NCBI GenBank assembly: GCA_902489275.1
Contig: CABTZK010000008.1
Location: forward strand, 8,996-72,995
From: an uncultured Porphyromonadaceae bacterium
Lineage (GTDB): Bacteria > Bacteroidota > Bacteroidia > Bacteroidales > Muribaculaceae
Direction: 5' to 3'
DNA length: 64,000 nt
Below are positions 17,650 to 24,638 of this stretch, piece by piece. Below the pieces are notes generated by a model. It did no database searches and was not told the origin of the DNA. It worked only from the letters and a program-made list of their open reading frames with translations. Every line of letters begins with the position of its first letter. The stretch's first letter is position 1. The translations under genes were made by a program, and so were the position numbers.

Positions 17650-17800
17650 AGTAATCCAGCCATAGGACTGCCCCGACTCTTATCGCCTCACAAGACAGCG
17701 CCCACGCCATGCGCGGAGGGTGCAAGTTTTGTTATGCTTGCCGGGCTGCTGCATCGCACCTTGTCTGTTGATCAATTTTATAGAATTTTTATGATTATAA

Positions 17801-17833
17801 TTTCGTAAAATTAGACAGAAAATGCTATCTTTG
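17801..17833 (+). promoter_or_regulatory. Promoter of the dockerin-like secreted protein
   Basis: TTTC (17801-17804), 21 bases, TATCTTTG (17826-17833). The -7 box is a full match. The leader to ATG 17899 is about 60 bases. Confidence 0.65.
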
Positions 17834-17898
17834 TGACGAAAGGGGATTGTTACGCAACAACACCGTTTTTTTATCATTTCACTAACTCATATCCAATC

Positions 17899-20244
17899 AT
17901 GAAAAAATTATTTACATTTTTCTTTATGTGCTTGCTGGCAAGCAGCTTTAGCAGGGCTCAGCAAGTCACCTTGGACTTTGGCACCAACGGGTGGGGGCTG
18001 CCTGAAAACAGCAGCAACAAGCTGGTTGCCCCTAACACCTACACCAACGGCACCTACGAGATTGTGCTCACAGGATCGGAGGGCGCGGGCTATTACTTCA
18101 ATACCATGGGCAACTACTTGATGCTGGGTAAGAAAGGCGCAAGCCTGCAACTGCCTGCTTTTGACTTTGCTGTGTCGAAAATCGAAATCGAGGGCAACAA
18201 TAAGGCTTCGGCCAAGGTGCTTCAGAACATCTATGTGGGAAACACGGCTGTGAGCGCTCAAACCACGGGCGCGACGACCACCAACACCTATGAAATTGCC
18301 CCAGCCTATCAGGCAGCAGGCAATATCTACACGCTCAAAGTGCTGTCAAACCACAACACCCAAATCAAGTCCATCAAAATCTACAAGAATGATGGAAAGG
18401 CCAGTGCCGAGCTCGCTTGGAGCACAGGAACGGCCACGGCCTACATCAATGGCAAGGCTAACACTTTCCCAACCCTGGCCAACCCTCACAACCTGGCGGT
18501 AACCTATAGCAGCTCGGCCGAGAACGTGGCAACCATCGGCGCCGATGGCGTCGTGACCCCAAAGGCTGTGGGCACGACCGTGATTAAAGCCGAGACAGCC
18601 GAAACCGAAACCTACAGCGCCGGTAGCGCCAGCTACACGCTTGAGGTGAAAGACGCGCGTGTGCCATTGGTTCGGTTTTTGAAATACCTAAACGTGAAGG
18701 TTGACGTGGGCGCTACGCTCGACAACCCGGCTGCCTTAATCAGCGTGTACGGCGACACGATTCAAGGCGTGATTTTGACCTATAGCAGTGCCGACAACAC
18801 CATTGCCACGGTCGACTCCAAAGGCACCGTGACTGGCGTGAAAGCTGGCGAGGTGAACATCACGGCATCGTTTGCGGGCAATGACCAGTATGAAGCGGTC
18901 TCGCGCTACTACAAGCTCACCGTGGGTGAGGGAGGTGGTGCCGCCTCGGGCGTGCCCAACATTGCCGCCTATGCCGCCTTGCCCAACAACACCGTTGAGT
19001 CGATTGCCGGTGATGTGACGGCCTACTACGTGTCGGGCAACAGCCTCTACGTGAAGGATGCCACTGGCTACTTGTGCATCTATGGCCAGCAAGAAATCGC
19101 CTATAAGAATGGCGACGTGATTCCTGGCGGATTTGGCGGTACGAAAGTGACTTACAATGGCGGTCCCGAAATGAAAGCGCCATTGACGGGCTTCAAGACA
19201 CCCACGAGCAACACGCCAGTCGCCCCCGACCAGGCAACATCGAGCGATGTGACGCCTGCCAACTGGGGACACTATGTGGTGCTGAAGAACGTGACCATTG
19301 CGACTGCTGGGGCTAACAAAACCTACAACGTGACCGATGCCAACGGCACAATCCAAGCCTACAATAACTTTAACGTCTCGATTCCTGCCGACCTCACCGC
19401 CACTTATGATGTGACGGGTATTGTGTCGACCTACAAAAACAATCCGCAGCTGCTCTTCACCGACATCACGCTCGCTGGCGGCGGCACTATTGCCATCCCC
19501 GAGGTGAACGACTTCGCCGGTGTCTACAGCCAGCCAAAGGGAACTAACGCCAAAGTGGTCAAGCCCATCACGGCCATCTACCAAAACGGCAGCAATCTGT
19601 GGGTGAAAGATGAGCAGGGCGCTTACGGGCTCGTCTATGGCGCATTGTCAAACCGCTTTGCCAATGGAGACCAAATCACTGGTGGAGTGATGAGCTGGAC
19701 GGAGTACAACAACATGAAGGAGCTGGTGCCCGTTGACACCACTTTCACAAAGAGTGGCAGCGTTGCCCCCGTAGAGCCCGAGGAAACCGCACTTGAGGAA
19801 ATCAGCCAAGACATGGCTCATTACTACTTGCTGGTGAAAAACGCCACGCTCACCCAGGAGGCTAACGACACCACGGGCCACACCTACATCATCAACGATG
19901 GAACGATGGACATGATTCTGTACAACAAGTTCTATCAGACGTTGACCATGCCAACAGACCTCAGCGGCCAATTCGATGTGAAGTGCTTTGTGACCCTGTA
20001 TCAAAAAAAGAACACCCAAACCACGGTGATTGAGCTTTATCCTGTTGAGGTGAAGTCGCTCGCAGCACCATTGCTTGGTGACGTGAATGAAGACGGCATC
20101 GTGAACGTGACCGATGTGACTGCACTCATCAACACCATCTTGGGCAATGCCCATTGGACCCGCGTCGACATCAATGCCGACGGCATCGTGAACGTGACCG
20201 ACGTGACTGCACTCATCAACATCATCTTGAACGAGAAACCCTAA
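17899..20244 (+). CDS. Secreted protein with Big_2-like domains, two internal repeats and a dockerin-like tail
   Basis: 781 residues from ATG 17899; the frame opens at 17833, but the Lys-rich signal peptide begins here and ends near SRAQQ. Residues about 25-165 form a beta-rich N-terminal region. Two bacterial Ig-like (Big_2) units follow (VATIGADGVVTPKAVGTTVI; IATVDSKGTVTGVKAGEVNI). Two homologous modules of about 180 residues lie at about 350-532 and 532-725 (LYVKDATGYLCIYG against LWVKDEQGAYGLVYG). The end is a two-unit dockerin-like domain with calcium-loop pattern D-x-N-x-D-G (GDVNEDGIVNVTDVTALIN). The protein is exported. Its binding partner, if any, is unknown, and no cohesin is seen in the window. 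Confidence 0.8.
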   Translation: MKKLFTFFFMCLLASSFSRAQQVTLDFGTNGWGLPENSSNKLVAPNTYTNGTYEIVLTGSEGAGYYFNTMGNYLMLGKKGASLQLPAFDFAVSKIEIEGNNKASAKVLQNIYVGNTAVSAQTTGATTTNTYEIAPAYQAAGNIYTLKVLSNHNTQIKSIKIYKNDGKASAELAWSTGTATAYINGKANTFPTLANPHNLAVTYSSSAENVATIGADGVVTPKAVGTTVIKAETAETETYSAGSASYTLEVKDARVPLVRFLKYLNVKVDVGATLDNPAALISVYGDTIQGVILTYSSADNTIATVDSKGTVTGVKAGEVNITASFAGNDQYEAVSRYYKLTVGEGGGAASGVPNIAAYAALPNNTVESIAGDVTAYYVSGNSLYVKDATGYLCIYGQQEIAYKNGDVIPGGFGGTKVTYNGGPEMKAPLTGFKTPTSNTPVAPDQATSSDVTPANWGHYVVLKNVTIATAGANKTYNVTDANGTIQAYNNFNVSIPADLTATYDVTGIVSTYKNNPQLLFTDITLAGGGTIAIPEVNDFAGVYSQPKGTNAKVVKPITAIYQNGSNLWVKDEQGAYGLVYGALSNRFANGDQITGGVMSWTEYNNMKELVPVDTTFTKSGSVAPVEPEETALEEISQDMAHYYLLVKNATLTQEANDTTGHTYIINDGTMDMILYNKFYQTLTMPTDLSGQFDVKCFVTLYQKKNTQTTVIELYPVEVKSLAAPLLGDVNEDGIVNVTDVTALINTILGNAHWTRVDINADGIVNVTDVTALINIILNEKP

Positions 20245-20284
20245 CCCCTCCTGGCCAAAGCCAACTATGGGAAAAACTTCTCTC

Positions 20285-20312
20285 GGAGGCCTCTGCTCAT
20301 GCAGGGGTCTCC
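20285..20312 (+). terminator. Hairpin after the dockerin-like gene
   Basis: Twelve paired bases (two G-T pairs) between GGAGGCCTCTGC and GCAGGGGTCTCC around a 4-base loop, 41 bases after the stop and followed by GTTTCTCGT. Confidence 0.6.
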
Positions 20313-20385
20313 GTTTCTCGTCCCCAGCAGGTTAGGGGCTTGAAAGGCCTTTGCTGAAAAATGAAAGGTCGAAAATGGCTAACCT

Positions 20386-20417
20386 CTTGCGATTTGCCAG
20401 TATTTTTTGTAACTTTG
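20386..20417 (+). promoter_or_regulatory. Promoter of pheT
   Basis: CTTG (20386-20389), exactly 20 bases, TAACTTTG (20410-20417). The leader to ATG 20476 is about 50 bases and holds a small hairpin (TGTGG / CCACA, 20426-20440). Confidence 0.65.
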
Positions 20418-20475
20418 CACGATTTTGTGGGGTTTCCACAAAGATAGCGCTAACTATATAAATTCACGTAACGTT

Positions 20476-22941
20476 ATGAATATTTCATATAAATGGTTGA
20501 AAGCTTACATCGACTTTGACCTCACGCCTGAAGAGCTGGGCGATGCGCTCACATCGTTAGGACTTGAGGTGGGGGCTCTTGAAGAAGTGGAAACAATCAA
20601 GGGCGGGCTCAAGGGACTTGTAGTGGGGCACGTGCTCACGTGCGTGCCACATCCCAACAGCGACCACCTGCAAGTTACTACCGTTGACCTGGGCCAAGGC
20701 GAGACTCCCGCACAAATCGTGTGTGGGGCTCCCAATGTGGCAGCCGGGCAAAAGGTTATCGTGGCCACGGTGGGCTGCACGCTCTACGATGGCGACAAGC
20801 CCTTCACCATCAAGAAGTCAAAACTGCGTGGCATCGAGTCGAGGGGCATGATTTGCGCCGAAGACGAAATCGGTGTGGGCAGCGACCACGCGGGCATTAT
20901 CGTGCTTCCGCCCGAGACCCCGACGGGCATGGCTGCTGCCGAATACTATGGCGTGGAAAGCGACTGGAAGATTGAGGTGGACCTTACCCCTAACCGCATC
21001 GACGCGGCCTCGCACTATGGCGTGGCGCGTGACTTGAGCGCGTGGATGAAGCGCCACGGCATGCACCCTAACTTGCGCAAGCCCGACGTGAGTGCATTCA
21101 AAATCGACCGTCGTGACGGCGGTATTCCCGTGGTGGTGGAGAATGCCGAGGCCTGCCCGCGCTACAGTGGCATCACCGTGCGTGGCGTGAAAGTGCAGGA
21201 AAGCCCCAAGTGGCTGAGAGACTACTTGCTGGCCGAGGGTCAACGACCCATCAACAATATCGTCGATATTACGAATTATGTCCTGCTCGGCACGGGGCAG
21301 CCCATGCACTGCTTTGACTTGAGTCAGGTGAAAGGCGACAAGATTGTGGTGCGCACTGTGCCGGCTGGCACCAAGTTTGTGACCCTCGACGAGGTGGAGC
21401 GCACGCTCACCGATCGCGACCTCATGATTTGCAATGCCAGCGAGCCCATGTGCATCGGCGGTGTGTTTGGCGGTCTTGACTCGGGCGTGAAAGAAACGAC
21501 GACCGACGTGTTTCTCGAGAGCGCCTATTTCAACCCCACATGGATCCGCAAGACGGCTCGGCGCTTTGGCCTGAATACCGATGCCTCATTCCGCTTTGAG
21601 CGGGGCATCGACCCTAATGGAACTGTCGAGAACCTCAAGTTGGCCGCCATGCTTGTCAAGGAGTTGGCAGGCGGAGAAATCTGTGGCGACCTTGTAGATG
21701 TGTGCGCACACGATTTCCCGGGATTCCCTGTCGAGTTGCGCTACGACAACGTGAGTGGCTTGATTGGCAAGGACATGGGCAAGGACATGGTGAGGAGCAT
21801 TGTGCAGAGTCTCGAAATGAGCATTGAGCATGAAGACGACGAGAAACTCAACATCGTGGTTCCTGCTTATCGTGTCGATGTGCGTCGCCCCTGCGATGTG
21901 GTGGAAGAAATCCTGCGCGTCTATGGCTACAACAACGTGGAATTTACCAGCAGCATCCAAAGCAGCTTGAGCAACAAGGGTGAGGTTGACTTCCGCGACG
22001 ATATGAAAGAGCTTGTCAGCAATCAGCTCACCAGTGCGGGCTATCGCGAGATGATGAACAACTCGCTCACCTCGGTTCGCTACTATGAGGGGCTTGAGAG
22101 CTATCCCGATAAAAATTGCGTGAGTGTGATGAACAGCTTGAGCAGCGAGTTGAACGTGATGCGCCAAACAATGCTATTTGGCGGCTTGGAGAGCCTGGCA
22201 CGCAATATCAACCACAAGAATCCGAACCTGCGTATGTATGAGTTCGGCGACGTGTATCGCTACGATGCCGCGGCCTCCAGCAGCGAGGTGGCGCTGGCCC
22301 CCTATAGCGAGCACATGGCGCTGGGGCTGTGGGTCACGGGCAACAACCATGACGACAGTTGGGCCGACAAGGTGCGCAAGACGACTGTTTACGACCTCAA
22401 GGCTGCCGTGGAGAACATTTTCGCTCGCTTGGGCTTGACCGAGAGCGAGGTGATCGTGGAGCAAACGGAGAGCGACATTGTCGCTCCTGCGCTCGCCTAC
22501 AAGAACCGCGGGGGCAAGTTGCTGGGCATCCTGGGAGTCGTGGACGAGGGGATTGCCAAGAAATTTGACATTGACCAGGAAGTTTACTTTGCCCAATTCA
22601 ACTGGAACCTGCTCTGCAAGATGGCGCGCAAGACCGATGTGAAATACACCGACTTGCCCAAGACACTGCCCATTCGCCGCGACTTGGCGCTGCTGGTTGA
22701 CCAAAGCGTCACCTATGGCGACATCAAGCGCGTGGTGGAGCAAAGCGAGAGAAAATTGCTCAAGGGCATCACCCTCTTTGATGTCTACGAGGGCAAGAAT
22801 CTTGAGCCTGGCAAGAAAAGCTATGCGATAGCCATGACGTTACAGGACTTTCAAAAGACGCTCACCGACAAGCAAATTGAGGCTGTGATGAAGAAAATCG
22901 TCATGAACTTAGAAAAGCAACTGGGCGCTCAATTAAGATAA
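20476..22941 (+). CDS. pheT: Phenylalanyl-tRNA synthetase beta subunit
   Basis: 821 residues from ATG 20476 (MNISYKWLKAYIDFD). The frame opens further upstream, but those residues are not family-like. Domain order is classical: an N-terminal region with an EMAP-type tRNA-binding fold (about 40-150, HPNSDHLQVTTVDLG), B3/B4 editing (about 215-390), B5 (about 410-480), a catalytic-like core, and a C-terminal FDX-ACB anticodon-binding domain (PIRRDLALLVDQSVTYGDI). It works in the cytosol with PheS, which is not adjacent. It has its own promoter. Confidence 0.97.
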   Translation: MNISYKWLKAYIDFDLTPEELGDALTSLGLEVGALEEVETIKGGLKGLVVGHVLTCVPHPNSDHLQVTTVDLGQGETPAQIVCGAPNVAAGQKVIVATVGCTLYDGDKPFTIKKSKLRGIESRGMICAEDEIGVGSDHAGIIVLPPETPTGMAAAEYYGVESDWKIEVDLTPNRIDAASHYGVARDLSAWMKRHGMHPNLRKPDVSAFKIDRRDGGIPVVVENAEACPRYSGITVRGVKVQESPKWLRDYLLAEGQRPINNIVDITNYVLLGTGQPMHCFDLSQVKGDKIVVRTVPAGTKFVTLDEVERTLTDRDLMICNASEPMCIGGVFGGLDSGVKETTTDVFLESAYFNPTWIRKTARRFGLNTDASFRFERGIDPNGTVENLKLAAMLVKELAGGEICGDLVDVCAHDFPGFPVELRYDNVSGLIGKDMGKDMVRSIVQSLEMSIEHEDDEKLNIVVPAYRVDVRRPCDVVEEILRVYGYNNVEFTSSIQSSLSNKGEVDFRDDMKELVSNQLTSAGYREMMNNSLTSVRYYEGLESYPDKNCVSVMNSLSSELNVMRQTMLFGGLESLARNINHKNPNLRMYEFGDVYRYDAAASSSEVALAPYSEHMALGLWVTGNNHDDSWADKVRKTTVYDLKAAVENIFARLGLTESEVIVEQTESDIVAPALAYKNRGGKLLGILGVVDEGIAKKFDIDQEVYFAQFNWNLLCKMARKTDVKYTDLPKTLPIRRDLALLVDQSVTYGDIKRVVEQSERKLLKGITLFDVYEGKNLEPGKKSYAIAMTLQDFQKTLTDKQIEAVMKKIVMNLEKQLGAQLR

Positions 22942-23027
22942 ATGCCAATTGTGAGTGGAAGACGGCACAATCACCCGGCTCGCCGGTCTGAAAGCCGAAA
23001 ACCACTCGCTATAATCCACGCAAACTG

Positions 23028-23369
23028 ATGATTATTGATTTCAAGGACATCGAGGAGCAGGTGCAGCCCAACTTCAAGGGCGGCGAGAAAGCGTGTCGCG
23101 TCAAGGCCCATGTCGATGGGCAAAACCGCATTATGCGCAATGTGCTGGAGCCAGGAGCATCGATTGGATACCACAGCCATGAGCGTAACAGCGAGGTGAT
23201 TTACATCTTGAGCGGGCAGGGGCACATCCTCTTCGACAATGACATTGAGGAGGACGTCGCTGCCGGACAAGTGTTCTACTGCCCCATGGGGCATAGCCAT
23301 AACCTTGTCAATGACGGCATCTGTGATTTGGAGTTTATAGCCATCGTGGGCGAGCACCACTGCCCATGA
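23028..23369 (+). CDS. Small cupin domain protein
   Basis: 113 residues forming one cupin barrel. Metal-binding motif 1 is visible as GYHSHERNSEVIYILSGQG and motif 2 as FYCPMGHSHNLVN. No signal peptide, so cytoplasmic. Single-domain cupins of this kind are often sugar isomerases, lyases or small-molecule sensors; the sequence does not say which. It lies between pheT and yebC with 86 and 54 base gaps and may be co-transcribed with either. Confidence 0.8.
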   Translation: MIIDFKDIEEQVQPNFKGGEKACRVKAHVDGQNRIMRNVLEPGASIGYHSHERNSEVIYILSGQGHILFDNDIEEDVAAGQVFYCPMGHSHNLVNDGICDLEFIAIVGEHHCP

Positions 23370-23423
23370 GACAGCGCGCGGCACTCACCGCATGATAACA
23401 ATTAAAAAAATATATACTATATT

Positions 23424-24152
23424 ATGGGAAGAGCATTTGAATATCGCAAAGCAAGAAAAATGAAAAGATGGGGCAATATGTCACGCACATTTACCCGCAT
23501 CGGTAAAGAAATCACCATTGCAGTGAAGGCTGCCGGACCCGATCCCAACGCCAACTCGCGCTTGCGTACTTTGATCGCCAACGCCAAAGCGGCTAATATG
23601 CCCAAGGACACCATTGACCGTGCCATCAAGAAAGCGAGCGATAAGGATGCCAGCGACTACAAAGAGGTGGTTTATGAGGGATTTGCCCCGAACGGTGTCG
23701 CGGTGCTTGTGGAGTGCGCTACCGACAACACCACCCGCACGGTGGCTAACTTGCGAAACTACTTCAACAAGAACGGAGGCACATTGGGCAACAGTGGCAG
23801 CGTGGCCTTCATGTTCAGCCACAAGTGCTATTTTCATGTGAAACCCAAAGAGGGGGTGACGCTTGAGGACATCGAGCTTGAGCTCATCGACTTCGGTGCC
23901 GAGGATTTTGATATGGATGAGGAGGAAATCATCATCGGCGGCGCTTTTGAGAGCAATGCCGAGATTCAAAAGTACCTCGAAGACAACGAGTTTGAAATCA
24001 TCAACACCGAGTTTGTCTATGAGCCTACCGACTACAAGGACCTTGAGGGCGAAGCCCGCGAGGCGGTCGACAAGTTGGTGGAGGCCGTCGAGGAAGACGA
24101 CGACGTGCAAAACGTGTTTACCACCATGAGGGAGGCTGAAATGGTAGAGTAA
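23424..24152 (+). CDS. yebC: YebC/PmpR family protein (TACO1 homologue)
   Basis: 242 residues, standard for the family. The N-terminal block (FEYRKARKMKRWGNMSRTF) is a Bacteroidetes form of the usual GHSKW start. The central GGTLGNSGSVAFMF motif and the acidic C-terminal half are conserved. Members act as transcriptional regulators or, as more recently shown, relieve ribosome stalling at proline stretches. The upstream spacer is AT-rich, with no perfect promoter box. A GC-rich hairpin follows at 24181-24214. Confidence 0.93.
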   Translation: MGRAFEYRKARKMKRWGNMSRTFTRIGKEITIAVKAAGPDPNANSRLRTLIANAKAANMPKDTIDRAIKKASDKDASDYKEVVYEGFAPNGVAVLVECATDNTTRTVANLRNYFNKNGGTLGNSGSVAFMFSHKCYFHVKPKEGVTLEDIELELIDFGAEDFDMDEEEIIIGGAFESNAEIQKYLEDNEFEIINTEFVYEPTDYKDLEGEAREAVDKLVEAVEEDDDVQNVFTTMREAEMVE

Positions 24153-24180
24153 AGCCTCGCCGTTTAGCCAGCAACAGGCA

Positions 24181-24214
24181 CGGCGGCCGTCTCGCTCTTG
24201 TGAGGCGGCCGCCG
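24181..24214 (+). terminator. GC-rich hairpin after yebC
   Basis: CGGCGGCC (24181-24188) pairs with GGCCGCCG (24207-24214), 28 bases after the yebC stop. There is no T run, so termination strength is uncertain. Confidence 0.45.
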
Positions 24215-24286
24215 CGTTGCAAGCGATGCGGCGCTTTGCCCCGTGGAAAACGAGGCTCGGCAAGGCTGATATTGCTCTATTGCAAG

Positions 24287-24322
24287 CCATCCCCCAGGAA
24301 ACGGTGGCTTCCTGGGGGATGG
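24287..24322 (-). terminator. Perfect 14-base hairpin after tRNA-Asp
   Basis: CCATCCCCCAGGAA (24287-24300) and TTCCTGGGGGATGG (24309-24322) pair perfectly around an 8-base loop, 5 bases beyond the tRNA 3' end. It lacks a long T run. Confidence 0.65.
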
Positions 24323-24327
24323 TGGTG

Positions 24328-24401
24328 CGGTGCGTACCGGACTCGAACCGGTGACCTCCTGCGTGACAGGCAGGCATTCTAACCAGCTGAACTAACGCAC
24401 C
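24328..24401 (-). tRNA. tRNA-Asp (GTC)
   Basis: 74-base cloverleaf on the minus strand. Acceptor GGTGCGT pairs with ACGCACC, the T arm is CCGGTTCGAGTCCGG, and the anticodon stem CCTGC/GCAGG encloses CTGTCAC, giving GTC. The discriminator is G and CCA is not encoded. Confidence 0.96.
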
Positions 24402-24418
24402 TGTTCGCTTTGCAGGTG

Positions 24419-24450
24419 CAAAGATAAGGCAAATTCGGGTTACGATGCAA
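24419..24450 (-). promoter_or_regulatory. Promoter of tRNA-Asp
   Basis: On the minus strand: TTG (24448-24450), 21 bases, TATCTTTG (24419-24426), 17 bases before the tRNA 5' end. Confidence 0.7.
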
Positions 24451-24528
24451 CTATTTTTGCGTTTTTTTGAAAAAATACGTTAGATTCTGCGTGCAAGTCC
24501 ATCGCTCTCTTGTTTTTGCTTTAAATAT

Positions 24529-24560
24529 TTTCCCACTTTAATTTTTTTGTAGTATATTTG
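24529..24560 (+). promoter_or_regulatory. Promoter of secDF
   Basis: TTTC (24529-24532), exactly 20 bases, TATATTTG (24553-24560). The leader to ATG 24639 is about 70 bases. Confidence 0.7.
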
Positions 24561-24638
24561 CAGGCTGTAAAGTGACTTTCAACCAAAGGTCGGCTTTTTG
24601 CAACGAAAATATCAAATCAATAACAAATAATTTAACAA

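Noticed and set aside
20418..20475. Leader peptide or T-box attenuator before pheT
   Set aside because: No Phe-rich open frame, no T-box motif; only one 5-base hairpin.
24200..24382. Small plus-strand frame over the tRNA-Asp region
   Set aside because: It crosses the tRNA and its hairpin; the RNA explains the sequence.
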